A DNA stretch of 64,000 bases, taken from NCBI RefSeq assembly GCF_019645835.1, contig NZ_CP080998.1:3906001-3970000 (forward strand). The letters are read 5' to 3'. Source of the stretch: Mycolicibacterium holsaticum DSM 44478 = JCM 12374 (GTDB taxonomy: Bacteria; Actinomycetota; Actinomycetes; Mycobacteriales; Mycobacteriaceae). The notes below the pieces were generated by a model. It searched no databases and had not been told where the DNA came from. It saw nothing but the letters and a program-made list of their open reading frames with translations. Numbering within the stretch: the first letter of the stretch is position 1; each line of letters starts with the position of its first letter. The translations under genes were made by a program, and so were the position numbers. Shown here one piece after another: positions 28,848 to 39,535 of this stretch.

Positions 28848-30041
28848 TTAGTACATCACCATGTCGGGTTCGAGTTGCTTGCCCCAGGCAACGATTCCGC
28901 CCTGCAGATGCATGGCATCGGAGAAGCCGGCGTTCTTGGCGATGGCCAGGACCTCGGCCGAGCGCACCCCGGTCTTGCAGTAGAACACCGGTGTGCGGTC
29001 GACGGGCAGTTTGGCCAGGGCCTCACCGGATTCGAACGCCGGTTTGGGGATCAACTCTGCGCCGTCGATGCGGTTGATGTCCCACTCGACGGGTTCGCGC
29101 ACGTCGATCAGCGCCAGCGGCTTACCCGAGTCCATCAGCTCACGAAGCTCCAGCGGGGTCACCGTGGCACCGGCGGCGGCCTCGGCGGCCGCGTCGGACA
29201 CCACGCCGCAGAACTCCTCGTAGTCGATGAGCTCGGTGATCTTCGGGGTGGCCGGATCCTTGCGGATCTTGATGGTGCGGTACGTCATGTCCAGTGCGTC
29301 ATACACCATCAACCGGCCCAGCAGCGGTTCGCCGATGCCGGTGATCAGCTTGATCGCCTCGGTGCCCATCACGGAGCCGACCGACGCGCACAGGATGCCA
29401 AGCACCCCACCCTCGGCGCAGGACGGCACCATCCCCGGCGGCGGCGGTTCGGGATAGAGGTCGCGGTAGTTCAGGCCCCGCTTTTCTCCGTCGGCGCCGT
29501 CGGGCGCCGCCTCCCAGAACACCGAGATCTGACCTTCGAAGCGGTAGATCGAGCCCCAGACGTACGGCTTGCCCGCCAGCACCGCGGCGTCGTTGACCAG
29601 GTAGCGGGTGGCGAAGTTGTCGGTGCCGTCCAGGATCAGGTCGTACTGCTCGAACAGTTCGACGGCATTGTCGGGCTCGAGGCGGAATTCGTGCAGCCGC
29701 ACCTCGATCAGCGGGTTGATGTCGAGGATGGAGTCGCGCGCGCTCTGCGCCTTGGACCGGCCGATGTCGGCCTGACCGTGGATGACCTGACGCTGCAGGT
29801 TGGACTCGTCGACGACGTCGAAGTCGACGATGCCGATGGTGCCCACCCCGGCGGCGGCCAGATACAGCAGCGCCGGCGAACCGAGTCCCCCGGCGCCGAT
29901 GACCAGCACCCGGGCGTTCTTCAGCCGTTTCTGCCCGTCCACTCCGAGGTCCGGGATGATCAGGTGGCGGCTGTAACGCGCCACCTCTTCGCGCGTGAGC
30001 TCGGCCGCCGGTTCTACCAGCGGCGGCAACGGTGTCGACAC
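28848..30041 (-). CDS. moeZ: Adenylyltransferase/sulfurtransferase MoeZ
   Basis: A 397-aa protein that activates and thiolates sulfur-carrier proteins (molybdopterin, CysO-type cysteine and thiamine sulfur supply). The N-terminal E1/MoeB domain has the nucleotide motif VLVIGAGGLGSPAL. The C-terminal rhodanese domain has the active-site loop YCKTGVRSAEV. The start is GTG at 30041, seven bases after AAGGAG. It is annotated moeB1 or moeZ in M. tuberculosis (Rv3206c). Confidence 0.95.
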   Translation of the reverse strand: MSTPLPPLVEPAAELTREEVARYSRHLIIPDLGVDGQKRLKNARVLVIGAGGLGSPALLYLAAAGVGTIGIVDFDVVDESNLQRQVIHGQADIGRSKAQSARDSILDINPLIEVRLHEFRLEPDNAVELFEQYDLILDGTDNFATRYLVNDAAVLAGKPYVWGSIYRFEGQISVFWEAAPDGADGEKRGLNYRDLYPEPPPPGMVPSCAEGGVLGILCASVGSVMGTEAIKLITGIGEPLLGRLMVYDALDMTYRTIKIRKDPATPKITELIDYEEFCGVVSDAAAEAAAGATVTPLELRELMDSGKPLALIDVREPVEWDINRIDGAELIPKPAFESGEALAKLPVDRTPVFYCKTGVRSAEVLAIAKNAGFSDAMHLQGGIVAWGKQLEPDMVMY

Positions 30042-30175
30042 CGAATTACTCCTTGATTTGGCTGTTCTGCCTCAACAATATGCCTCCCGCACAACGCCGA
30101 ATCGGCCGTGCGGCTTCCCGGCGCCCGCGGCCGCGATGAACCCCGGCGGGGACACCGCTGCCCCCGGAAGGGAAT

Positions 30176-31222
30176 TCAGGCGATCGGATAGGGCCAGGGG
30201 TTGAACCGGCAGGACTTGCCGTCGGGGTTGACCGTGCCCGGATCGAACCGGGCGGCGTCGTCGTTGTTGGTGGAGAACGTCTGCTGCATCATGATCGGCG
30301 CCAGGTCGCCGTCGGCCGGGCACTGCTCGTGGCGCTGGTAGCCGATGGCGTGGCCGACCTCGTGGTTGATCAGGTATTGCCGGTAGGACCCCACATCGCC
30401 CTGGAACGGCACGGCGCCGCGGACCCAGCGCGCCTCGTTGATGAACACCCTCGGCTGGCCGTCGGTGTAGGCCGGGTTGTAACAGGACGCCTCGAGTTGG
30501 ATGTCATAGCCGCAGCCCTCGCGGATCGTCATCGGCGTGGTCAGCGACACCCGGAAATCGGGTGCGACGCCCGAGGTCTCGTCGACGCGCACGAACGCGA
30601 ACTGTGGATTGTGCGTCCAGCTCTTGGGATTGGCGAGGGTCTCGCTGACCATCCTGGCGAAGCCGTCGTCGCCGCCGAAGGTCGTGGTGTCGATACCGTT
30701 CTCCACCTCGACGGTGTAGGTGAACACCTTGGCGGTGCCCTCCCCGACCTGGGGCGCGGCGCCGGGAACGACGTGCCAGGTCTTGGCCCCGGCCTGGGTG
30801 AACGGCCCGCCCGCGGGCAGGATCCCGGTGGGCAGGTTGGCGTCGAACTCGGTCAGCCCCTTGGGCGGGGCGCCGATGATCGCGGTGCTGGCCACGCCGA
30901 TGGTCGGGGGCCCCTGCACCGGGCCTTCGAGTTGCTCGGTCTGGGGTGCGCTGGTGCCGGTGATCGTCTGGTAGACGACGACCACGGTCAGCGCCACGAG
31001 AACCGGAAGCGCGTAGGCCCGCCAGCCGTAGGTGGAGACGAAGCGGCCCAGCCAGGTCTGCTTGCGCACGCGGCGGTGCTCGTCGCGGTTGGACCTGACC
31101 CGCCCGGACCCCTGCGACAAGGGGTCACGTTGCGCACGGAGCGGCTCGCGCCACTCGTTGCGCAGCGCGGGCACATCTGCCCGGCTCCGCAAGCCCACGC
31201 GACGCTCCGAGTCGTGAGTCAC
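30176..31222 (-). CDS. Membrane-anchored zinc metalloprotease-like protein, DUF3152 (Rv3207c-like)
   Basis: A 348-aa protein with a basic cytoplasmic N-terminus, one membrane helix (AYALPVLVALTVVVVY) and an extracytoplasmic domain. The helix INHEVGHAIGYQRHEQC carries HExxH plus a distal His, the metzincin-like zinc site. Four cysteines could form disulfides. The GTG at 31222 (VTHDSERRVGL) is chosen; the frame is open to 31327 but that overlaps the tetR promoter. The substrate is unknown. Confidence 0.9.
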   Translation of the reverse strand: MTHDSERRVGLRSRADVPALRNEWREPLRAQRDPLSQGSGRVRSNRDEHRRVRKQTWLGRFVSTYGWRAYALPVLVALTVVVVYQTITGTSAPQTEQLEGPVQGPPTIGVASTAIIGAPPKGLTEFDANLPTGILPAGGPFTQAGAKTWHVVPGAAPQVGEGTAKVFTYTVEVENGIDTTTFGGDDGFARMVSETLANPKSWTHNPQFAFVRVDETSGVAPDFRVSLTTPMTIREGCGYDIQLEASCYNPAYTDGQPRVFINEARWVRGAVPFQGDVGSYRQYLINHEVGHAIGYQRHEQCPADGDLAPIMMQQTFSTNNDDAARFDPGTVNPDGKSCRFNPWPYPIA

Positions 31223-31334
31223 CGAATCAGGATGACACAGGCTTAAGCGCAGGTACTTCCGGCGCGCCACCGGAGGCGACGCGACAACCGCCTCCCGCGA
31301 CGACTTTGCCGACGGTAGTAGTGTCATTGCCTAA

Positions 31335-32256
<922 letters not shown>

Positions 32257-32507
32257 GCTGCGGACCCTTCCGTTCGTCGCACTTGTTGAGAACCTGAGCC
32301 AAGGCTAATGGACGGTGCGGACGCCGCGCCGGGCCGGTGAGTTCGCGGTCAGCGAAGCCACTTGCGACGGTGGTCGGGCCGTCGGCTCAAACGGCGACCG
32401 AACCGAGTCCGGACCGTGACCAACACACCGGCCGCTAGGCCTCATCCGTCACTCCAGCATCGATAGCATCAGCCGGGTATTGCACCGATACGACTGGGAA
32501 AACCCAC

Positions 32508-33299
32508 ATGAACAGGCCTTATACCGCACAATCGCCATATTCGCTGACCCCGACCGAACGGTTCGGCACGTATGCCGGCGAGCCACCCGTCGATGAACTC
32601 GATTACCCCGACTACGACGCCGACTACCGGTCGAGCTACGACACCCGATACGACGCCGATTACGACGACACCTACGACGAGTACGCCGATGAGTACGCCG
32701 ACTTCGAGGACGACGAGGCGCGCATCGACCGGCGCTGGATGTGGGTAGCCGGGATCGCCGGGATCATCCTGTTCATCGCCGTCGGCACCACGGGCGTGAT
32801 CCTGGGCGGCGGTGACAGCGGTTCGGTCACGGCCACCGGCACGTCGACGGCGCCCAGCCCCAGCGCGACCGCGACGTCTGCTCCGCGGGCGACCGCTCCG
32901 GCCGCACCGCTGGTGCCGAGCCTGCCGCCGGAAACCGTCACGACCGTGACGCCGACGGCCGAGGTGACGCCGACCGCCCAACCGGTCGTGCCGCCGGCGC
33001 AGGCGGCCCCGCCGCCCCCGGCGCCGTCACCGCGCACGGTGACCTACCGGGTCACCGGCAATCGTCAGCTGATCGACCTGGTCACGGTCATCTACACCGA
33101 TGCGCAGGGCGCGCTGCGCACCGACGTCAACGTGGCGTTGCCGTGGGCCAAGACCGTCGTGCTGGACCCCGGTGTGGAGCTCAGCTCGGTCACCGCGACC
33201 AGCGTCGCCGGTCAGCTCAACTGCAGCATCACCGACGCCTCCGGTGCACTGATCGCCGCGCAGAACAACAACACGATCATCACCAACTGCACGAAGTAG
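32508..33299 (+). CDS. Membrane-anchored MmpS-like domain protein with Asp/Tyr-rich N-terminus (Rv3209-like)
   Basis: A 263-aa protein. Residues about 25-70 are an acidic, tyrosine-rich cytoplasmic segment with repeats such as YDADY and DEYADEYADF. A membrane helix follows (WVAGIAGIILFIAVGTTGVI), then a Thr/Pro/Ala linker and a C-terminal domain (TVTYRVTGNRQLIDLVTVIY) that resembles the periplasmic domain of MmpS proteins and has two cysteines. No mmpL is adjacent, so it is not a canonical MmpS. The function is unknown. Confidence 0.85.
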   Translation: MNRPYTAQSPYSLTPTERFGTYAGEPPVDELDYPDYDADYRSSYDTRYDADYDDTYDEYADEYADFEDDEARIDRRWMWVAGIAGIILFIAVGTTGVILGGGDSGSVTATGTSTAPSPSATATSAPRATAPAAPLVPSLPPETVTTVTPTAEVTPTAQPVVPPAQAAPPPPAPSPRTVTYRVTGNRQLIDLVTVIYTDAQGALRTDVNVALPWAKTVVLDPGVELSSVTATSVAGQLNCSITDASGALIAAQNNNTIITNCTK

Positions 33300-33310
33300 C
33301 GGGTCGGGCC

Positions 33311-34006
33311 TCACGCCAGCCCCAGCTCCTCCATCCGGGAGGCGTGCGTGCGTTGGAGCCGGTCGAAGAACTCGGTCATCTGGGTCAGGCCCTCACCGCT
33401 GGCCATCACGAGATCGACCAGCTCGTCGTGGTCGGCCAGCACGAACTGCGCCTGCGTGATCGCCTCGCCGAGCAGCCGTCGCGACCACAGGGCCAGCCGG
33501 TGACGCTGCTTTTGGCTGGCCGTCACCGCGGACTGCACCTCGGCGACGACGAACTGCGAGTGCCCGGTTTCCGACAGCACCGACCGCACCACGTCGGACA
33601 CCTCGTCGGGCAGCGCGTCGGCGATCTCCAGGTAGAAATCGGCGGCCAGCGCGTCACCGACGTAGGTCTTCACCAGCGCCTCCAGCCAGGTGCTCGGGGT
33701 GGTCAGCCGGTGGTAGTTCTCCAGCGCCGACGCGTACTTCGTCATCGCGGGCACCACGTCGACGCCCCTGCGCTGCAACGCATCTCGGAGCACCTCGTAG
33801 TGGTTCATCTCGGCGGCGGCCATGACGGCCATGTTGATCCGGCCGCGCAGGTTCGGCGCCATCCGCGCCTCGTCGGTGAGCCGGTAGAACGCAGCCACCT
33901 CGCCGTAGGCCAGCAGCGCGAAAAGTTCGGTCACGCCGGGGTGATCCGGGGACACGCCCGACGTCACCGAGGTGGACCTGGGCTCGGCCGGCGACGTGGA
34001 ATTCAT
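33311..34006 (-). CDS. Ferritin-like fold protein (Rv3210c-like)
   Basis: A 231-aa helical protein with the GELFALLAYGEVAAFYRL-type helix and the AAAEMNHYEVLRDAL helix, whose ExxH spacing is that of ferritin-like diiron carboxylate proteins. The physiological role is unknown. It is divergent from rhlE and convergent with the MmpS-like gene, 11 bp apart. Confidence 0.85.
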   Translation of the reverse strand: MNSTSPAEPRSTSVTSGVSPDHPGVTELFALLAYGEVAAFYRLTDEARMAPNLRGRINMAVMAAAEMNHYEVLRDALQRRGVDVVPAMTKYASALENYHRLTTPSTWLEALVKTYVGDALAADFYLEIADALPDEVSDVVRSVLSETGHSQFVVAEVQSAVTASQKQRHRLALWSRRLLGEAITQAQFVLADHDELVDLVMASGEGLTQMTEFFDRLQRTHASRMEELGLA

Positions 34007-34229
34007 GGGTCAAGACTAAACGGCGCCCGGCGCGCCGACCGCCTGGCGAGCCCACCCGGGTATGATGGGCACCGGCAGCGGCACTCTGAGCTCGCCGCTT
34101 CCAAGAAATGTGCGTGCACGCAGTTGGTCCGCCTATCAGCGCTGGGCCCCGGCAGTAGCTTTCGTCGAACTCGTGCGCGCGTGTGGACGCCATGAGGAAA
34201 GACAATTTGAAAGGCTGCTACCCCCGCGT

Positions 34230-35690
34230 ATGACGCATCTCAATCCCACTTTTGCCGAACTCGGAGTTCGCGACGAAATCGTTCGCGCATTGCACGAGGA
34301 CGGCAAGGAACATCCATTCGCCATCCAAGAACTGACCATGCCGCTCGCGCTCGCGGGCGACGATCTCATCGGCCAGGCCCGCACCGGAATGGGCAAGACG
34401 CTCGCGTTCGGGGTGCCGCTGCTGCAGCGCATCACCACCGACACCGACCGGCCGTTGACCGGTATCCCGCGCGCACTGGTCGTCGTCCCGACCCGCGAAC
34501 TGTGCCTGCAGGTGTACAACGACCTGGCCATCGCGGCCAAGCACCTACGCGTCGGAGACCGCAAGCTGGCCGTCACGTCGATCTACGGTGGACGCCCGTA
34601 TGAGCCGCAGATCGAGGCGCTGCAAAAGGGCGTCGACGTCGTCGTCGGCACCCCAGGCCGGCTGCTCGACCTGGCCCAGCAGGGCCACCTGCAGTTGGGC
34701 GGGCTGTCCGTGCTGGTGCTCGACGAGGCCGACGAGATGCTCGACCTGGGCTTTCTGCCCGACATCGAGCGGATCCTCAAGCAGATCCCCGACAAGCGGC
34801 AGGCCATGCTGTTCTCGGCGACCATGCCCGACCCGATCATCACGCTGGCGCGCACGTTCATGAACCAGCCCACGCACATCCGCGCCGAAGCCCCGCATTC
34901 GGCGGCCACCCACGACACCACCGAGCAGTTCGTCTACCGCGCTCACGCGCTGGACAAGGTGGAGTTGGTCAGCCGGGTGCTGCAGGCCGAGGGCCGCGGC
35001 GCCACGATGATCTTCACCCGCACCAAGCGCACCGCGCAGAAGGTCGCCGACGACCTTGCCGAGCGCGGCTTCAGCGTCGGCGCGGTGCACGGCGATCTGG
35101 GCCAGGGTGCCCGCGAGAAGGCGCTCAAGGCCTTTCGCACCGGCGAGGTCGACGTGCTGGTGGCCACCGACGTCGCCGCCCGCGGCATCGACATCGACGA
35201 CGTCACCCACGTCATCAACTACCAGATCCCCGAGGACGAGCAGGCCTACGTGCACCGCATCGGCCGGACCGGGCGGGCAGGCAAGACCGGCGTCGCGGTG
35301 ACGTTGGTCGACTGGGACGAGTTGCCGCGTTGGGAGATGATCGACAAGGCGCTGGGGCTGAGCTGCCCCGATCCCGCCGAGACCTACTCCAGCTCCCCGC
35401 ACCTGTACGAGGAGCTGGGTATCCCGACCGACGCCACCGGCCGCGTCGGCGCACCGGCCGAACCGAAGGCCAAGCGGGCACCGGCCGAGAGGTCGGCCGA
35501 TCGGCCCGCGCGCACCCGCAACCGCGCCCGCCGGCGCACCCGCGGCGGCAAGCCGGTGACCGGGCATCCCGCGTCGACGGCGACCGAGCAGGCCGCAACC
35601 GACGGTGAGGACGCCGCGGCCGACGAGAATGCCAAGCCGCGCCGCCGGCGCCGCCGCCGGTCGGGTAAGGCGCCGGCCAGCGCCACCTAG
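34230..35690 (+). CDS. rhlE: DEAD-box RNA helicase RhlE
   Basis: A 486-aa ATP-dependent RNA helicase. Q motif PFAIQELTM, motif I ARTGMGKT, motif II VLDEADEML, motif III SAT and motif VI HRIGRTGRAG are all present. The tail is basic and disordered (RARRRTRGGKPV, RRRRRRSG), typical of RNA-binding extensions. The ATG at 34230 (MTHLNPTFAELGV) is chosen by family alignment; the frame is open from 34062. A 223-bp region precedes it and may hold a regulated leader. Confidence 0.94.
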   Translation: MTHLNPTFAELGVRDEIVRALHEDGKEHPFAIQELTMPLALAGDDLIGQARTGMGKTLAFGVPLLQRITTDTDRPLTGIPRALVVVPTRELCLQVYNDLAIAAKHLRVGDRKLAVTSIYGGRPYEPQIEALQKGVDVVVGTPGRLLDLAQQGHLQLGGLSVLVLDEADEMLDLGFLPDIERILKQIPDKRQAMLFSATMPDPIITLARTFMNQPTHIRAEAPHSAATHDTTEQFVYRAHALDKVELVSRVLQAEGRGATMIFTRTKRTAQKVADDLAERGFSVGAVHGDLGQGAREKALKAFRTGEVDVLVATDVAARGIDIDDVTHVINYQIPEDEQAYVHRIGRTGRAGKTGVAVTLVDWDELPRWEMIDKALGLSCPDPAETYSSSPHLYEELGIPTDATGRVGAPAEPKAKRAPAERSADRPARTRNRARRRTRGGKPVTGHPASTATEQAATDGEDAAADENAKPRRRRRRRSGKAPASAT

Positions 35691-35709
35691 CGAGGCGCCC
35701 CGGCCCGCG

Positions 35710-36924
35710 ATGGTCAAACCCGAACGCCGCACGAAGGCCGATGTGGCGGCGGCCCTGGCGATAGTCGCGGTGATCGCCGTCGTCGCCGCGCTCATCTGGT
35801 GGAACAGCGACGCGCGCGCCACGATCAGCAGGCCCGCCGCCGAGCCGGTGACCAAGCTCACCCCGGCCAAGGCGGTGCCTGCCGCACTGCGACAGCTGTG
35901 GACGGCGGCCAGCCCGAAGACCAGCAGGCCGCTGGTGGTGGCGGGCAGCGTGGTGACCGGGGACGGCAGCGTTGTCGAGGGCCGTGACCCGGTGACCGGG
36001 GACGCACTGTGGAGTTATGCGCGCGACCTGCCGTTGTGCGGGGTCACGTCGGTATACGAATACGTGGTTGCGGTGTATCCCGATGGGCGGGGCTGCGGTC
36101 AGGTCAGCACCGTCGACGCCCGAACCGGTGTCCGCGGCCCGGCCCGCACCAGCTACGCCGATCCCGAGGTGACGCTGTCCTCGGACGGCACCACGGTGCT
36201 GTCCGCCGGCGACACCCGACTCGAACTGTGGCGCTCCGACATGGTCAGGATGCTCAGCTACGGCGCCCTGGACGCGCGCATCAAGCCCGACGTCCCGGTG
36301 GCGCCGCTGTGCCGGCTGGTCTCCGCGGCGGCCAGCTCGAGCGCGGTGTCGGTGCTGGAAGCCTGTCCGCACGAGGCGGACCTGCGCCTGACGCTGCTGC
36401 GGCCCTCAGATGAGGAAGACACCCCCGAACTCAAGTACGTGCCGCTGGAGGGTGTCGCCGATGACTCGGGCGCGCGCGTGGTTGCGGTGGCGGACACGAC
36501 GACGGCCGTGTACGTGCCGACCCCCGAACCGACCGTGCACATCATCGACGAGACGGGCACGACGATCGCCAGCACGGCGCTGCCCGAACCGCCGGCCCCC
36601 GACGCGACGGCATCGCGCACCGGGGACCTGATCACGTGGTGGACCGGCGACAGCGTGATGGTGTTTTCCGCCAACGGGCTGCGCTACAAATACTCGGTCG
36701 CACCCGCAGGCGACAACGTCCCCCTCGGACCCGCGACGGTGATGGCCGGCCGGTTGCTGGTGCCCGTCACCGGCGGCTACGACGTCTTCGATCCGGCCAC
36801 CGGGCAGGGCGACCGCCACATCGCGGTGTCACGCCCGCCGCATTCGGCGCCCGTGGTGCCCGCGGTGGCGGGATCGCTGCTGATCGAGCAGCGCGGCGAC
36901 GAACTGGTCGCGCTGGGCCCCTGA
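35710..36924 (+). CDS. Membrane-anchored beta-propeller-like protein (Rv3212-like)
   Basis: A 404-aa protein with one N-terminal signal-anchor (AALAIVAVIAVVAALIWW) and an extracytoplasmic domain whose repeated Gly-Asp-rich strands (DGSVVEGRDPVTGDALW) resemble PQQ or WD-type beta-propeller blades. No catalytic residues are recognisable. The ATG at 35710 lies 19 bp after the rhlE stop, so the two are probably co-transcribed. Confidence 0.87.
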   Translation: MVKPERRTKADVAAALAIVAVIAVVAALIWWNSDARATISRPAAEPVTKLTPAKAVPAALRQLWTAASPKTSRPLVVAGSVVTGDGSVVEGRDPVTGDALWSYARDLPLCGVTSVYEYVVAVYPDGRGCGQVSTVDARTGVRGPARTSYADPEVTLSSDGTTVLSAGDTRLELWRSDMVRMLSYGALDARIKPDVPVAPLCRLVSAAASSSAVSVLEACPHEADLRLTLLRPSDEEDTPELKYVPLEGVADDSGARVVAVADTTTAVYVPTPEPTVHIIDETGTTIASTALPEPPAPDATASRTGDLITWWTGDSVMVFSANGLRYKYSVAPAGDNVPLGPATVMAGRLLVPVTGGYDVFDPATGQGDRHIAVSRPPHSAPVVPAVAGSLLIEQRGDELVALGP

Positions 36925-36944
36925 CCCGGTTATGCCTTCGGGCC

Positions 36945-37748
36945 TCAGAGCTCGGGGGTGTAGGTGGGCAGGGGTTTGCCGTTCTTCCAGTGCTTGAGCA
37001 GCGCGGCGGCCAGCTCGCGGTAGGCGTGGGAGCCTTTGTTCTTCCGGCTGGCCAGCACCGAGGACCCCGAGGCGGAGGCCTCGGCGAACCGCACAGTGCG
37101 CGGTATCGGCGGGGCCAGCACCGGAAGGTCGTATCGGTCGGCGACGTCGAGCAGCACGTCGCGGCTGTGTGTGGTGCGCGAGTCGTACAACGTCGGCAGC
37201 GCGCCCAGCAGCGTGAGGTCGGCGTTGGTGATCTGCTGCACGTCGGTGATGGTGCGCAGGAACTGGCCCACGCCGCGGTGCGCGAGCGTTTCGCACTGCA
37301 GCGGCACGATCACGTCATCGGCGGCGGTCAGCCCGTTCAGGGTCAGCACGCCCAGCGACGGCGGACAATCGATGATCACCACGTCGAAGCGGTCGCCCAG
37401 CTTGGCCAGCGCCCGTTTGAGCGCATACTCGCGCCCCGCCCTCATCAGCAGCATCGCCTCGGCACCGGCCAGGTCGATGTTGGCCGGCAGCAGGGTCATC
37501 CCCTCGGCGGTGTCCACCAGCGCGGCATCGGGTTCCACATCCCCGAGCAGCACCTCGTGGATCGACACCGCCAACTTGTCTGGATCCTGGCCGAGCGAGA
37601 ACGTCAGACAGCCCTGCGGGTCCAGGTCGACCAGCAGCACCCGTCGACCGTTTTCGACCATCGCCGCGCCCAGGGACGCAACCGTCGTCGTCTTGGCCAC
37701 GCCACCTTTTTGGTTTGCGACCGCAAGAACCCGCGTCACACTGTCCAT
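36945..37748 (-). CDS. ParA/Soj-like ATPase (Rv3213c-like)
   Basis: A 267-aa deviant-Walker ATPase. Walker A' is VANQKGGVAKTTT with the signature Lys before GG, and motif II is VVIIDCPPSLG. It belongs to the ParA/MinD partition family. No parB or parS-like gene is adjacent, so it is an orphan. The ATG at 37748 is chosen; the frame runs on to 37871 without family similarity. It is divergent from gpm2. Confidence 0.9.
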   Translation of the reverse strand: MDSVTRVLAVANQKGGVAKTTTVASLGAAMVENGRRVLLVDLDPQGCLTFSLGQDPDKLAVSIHEVLLGDVEPDAALVDTAEGMTLLPANIDLAGAEAMLLMRAGREYALKRALAKLGDRFDVVIIDCPPSLGVLTLNGLTAADDVIVPLQCETLAHRGVGQFLRTITDVQQITNADLTLLGALPTLYDSRTTHSRDVLLDVADRYDLPVLAPPIPRTVRFAEASASGSSVLASRKNKGSHAYRELAAALLKHWKNGKPLPTYTPEL

Positions 37749-37799
37749 CCTGGCACGCCCTCGCATATCGCGACGCGCCGTGGGGCAGAATTCGTGGGC

Positions 37800-38444
37800 G
37801 TGGGCGACGGGCCACTCGGGCGAGGACCAGACACCGGTGCCGAACGGCACCGGCTGATCCTGCTTCGCCACGGTGAGACCGAGTGGTCACGCTCGGGTCA
37901 GCACACCGGGCGCACCGAACTGGATCTCACCGACACCGGCCGCGCGCAGGCCAAGCTGGCCGCCGATGCGCTCGCGGTGCTTCAACTCGACAACCCGCTG
38001 GTGGTGTCCAGCCCGCGGCACCGCGCGTTGGTCACCGCGGAACTCGCCGGGCTGACCGTCGACGAGGTGTCGCCGCTGCTGGCCGAGTGGGATTACGGCG
38101 ACTACGAAGGCCTCACCACCAAGGAGATCCGGCGCAGCGAGCCCGACTGGCTGGTGTGGACGCACGGCTGCCCCGGCGGTGAGTCGGTGCAGCAGGTCAG
38201 CGACCGCGCCGACCGCGCAATCGCATATGCGTTGGAACACCTGCCATCTCGCGATGTGCTGTTCGTCGGCCACGGTCACTTCTCGCGCGCGATGGTGACC
38301 CGTTGGGTGGAGCTCGCGCTGCCCGAGGGGATCAGGTTCGCGATGGTCGCCGCGTCGATCGCGGTCTGCGGCTACGAACACGGCGTGCGCCAGATCAGCG
38401 CACTGGGACTGACGGGCCACCGCCACCCGTGCCTGCCGACATGA
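37800..38444 (+). CDS. gpm2: Histidine acid phosphatase, phosphoglycerate-mutase-like (Gpm2)
   Basis: A 214-aa histidine-phosphatase-superfamily enzyme. LILLRHGETEW holds the phosphohistidine, and VGHGHFSRAM the second catalytic His. The M. tuberculosis homologue (Rv3214) was shown to be an acid phosphatase rather than a true mutase. The start is GTG at 37800 (37794 also possible). It overlaps entC in ATGA, indicating coupling. Confidence 0.92.
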   Translation: MGDGPLGRGPDTGAERHRLILLRHGETEWSRSGQHTGRTELDLTDTGRAQAKLAADALAVLQLDNPLVVSSPRHRALVTAELAGLTVDEVSPLLAEWDYGDYEGLTTKEIRRSEPDWLVWTHGCPGGESVQQVSDRADRAIAYALEHLPSRDVLFVGHGHFSRAMVTRWVELALPEGIRFAMVAASIAVCGYEHGVRQISALGLTGHRHPCLPT

Positions 38445-39535
38445 CGCGCGAACCGTGCTTCGTGCTGATCTCCGGCAGAGCTGTGGTCGCCGAAGGCGTG
38501 CACACCGTCTTCCCGCACGTGGCCGACGCGCGAGCGGCGCTCGCCTCCCGCAGCGCGCCGATCATCGTGGGCGCCTTGCCCTTTGACATGTCCAAACCGG
38601 CGGCGCTGATCCGGCCGCAGGCAGTGCAGTTCCTCGACGCGCCACCGCAATGGCCGCTGCGCCCGCTGCCGTCGGTGCAGATCGTGGAGACCAGACCCGC
38701 ACCCGACGAACACCGCGCCCGCGTCGAGGCCGCGCTGCAGCGGCTGCGCGACCCGGCCAGCGGGCTGCACAAGGTGGTCCTGGCCCGCGCGCTGCGGCTG
38801 GCCGCCGACGCGCCGATCGATGCGCGCACCGTCGTGGACCGCCTGGTGGCCGCCGACCCGACGGCCAATGCGTTCCTCGCCGATCTGACCGCGGCCGGCG
38901 GCGGCCATTCGGGCTCGGCGCTGGTGGGCGCCAGCCCCGAACTGCTGGTGGCCCGCCGTGGCGATCAGGTGGTCTGCGCACCCTTCGCGGGCTCGGCGCC
39001 CCGGATGGCCGACCCGGACGCCGACGAAGCCAGCGGCGCCGCCCTGGCCGCGTCGAGCAAAGACCGCCACGAGCACCAGCTGGTGGTGGATGCGATCTCC
39101 GAGGTGCTCGGCCCGCTGTGCACCGACCTGGACGTGGCACCCGAACCCAAACTGCGCAAGACCGACGCGGTCTGGCATCTCTACACCATGATCACCGGGC
39201 GGCTGCGTGACAACTCCACCACCGCACTGGATTTGGCGATCGCGCTGCATCCCACACCGGCCGTAGGCGGGGTGCCCGCCGATGCGGCCGCCGACCTGAT
39301 CACCGAACTGGAGGGCGACCGCGGGTTCTACGCGGGCGCGGTGGGCTGGTGTGACCAGCGCGGTGACGGCCGCTGGGTGGTGTCCATCCGCTGCGCCCAG
39401 CTGTCCGCCGACCGGCGCACCGCCACCGCCTATTCCGGTGGCGGCATCGTGGCCGAATCCGATCCGGACGACGAAGTCGCGGAAACGACAACCAAATTCG
39501 CCACGATTCTGTCCGCGCTCGGGGCGCAGCCGTGA
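38441..39535 (+). CDS. entC: Isochorismate synthase
   Basis: A 364-aa chorismate-utilising enzyme (MenF/EntC family) that converts chorismate to isochorismate for menaquinone or salicylate-type products. Signature segments are LHKVVLARAL, SGSALVGASPELLV, AVGGVPADAA and DRGFYAGAVGWCD. The ATG at 38441 overlaps the gpm2 stop; GTG at 38429 is an alternative. No siderophore cluster is adjacent, and the GNAT gene overlaps its end (GTGA). Confidence 0.93.
   Translation: MTREPCFVLISGRAVVAEGVHTVFPHVADARAALASRSAPIIVGALPFDMSKPAALIRPQAVQFLDAPPQWPLRPLPSVQIVETRPAPDEHRARVEAALQRLRDPASGLHKVVLARALRLAADAPIDARTVVDRLVAADPTANAFLADLTAAGGGHSGSALVGASPELLVARRGDQVVCAPFAGSAPRMADPDADEASGAALAASSKDRHEHQLVVDAISEVLGPLCTDLDVAPEPKLRKTDAVWHLYTMITGRLRDNSTTALDLAIALHPTPAVGGVPADAAADLITELEGDRGFYAGAVGWCDQRGDGRWVVSIRCAQLSADRRTATAYSGGGIVAESDPDDEVAETTTKFATILSALGAQP

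Noticed and set aside
36945..37748. ParA-like gene as part of a plasmid-type partition system
   Set aside because: No parB or parS-like repeats adjoin it and its position is conserved in the chromosomal block.
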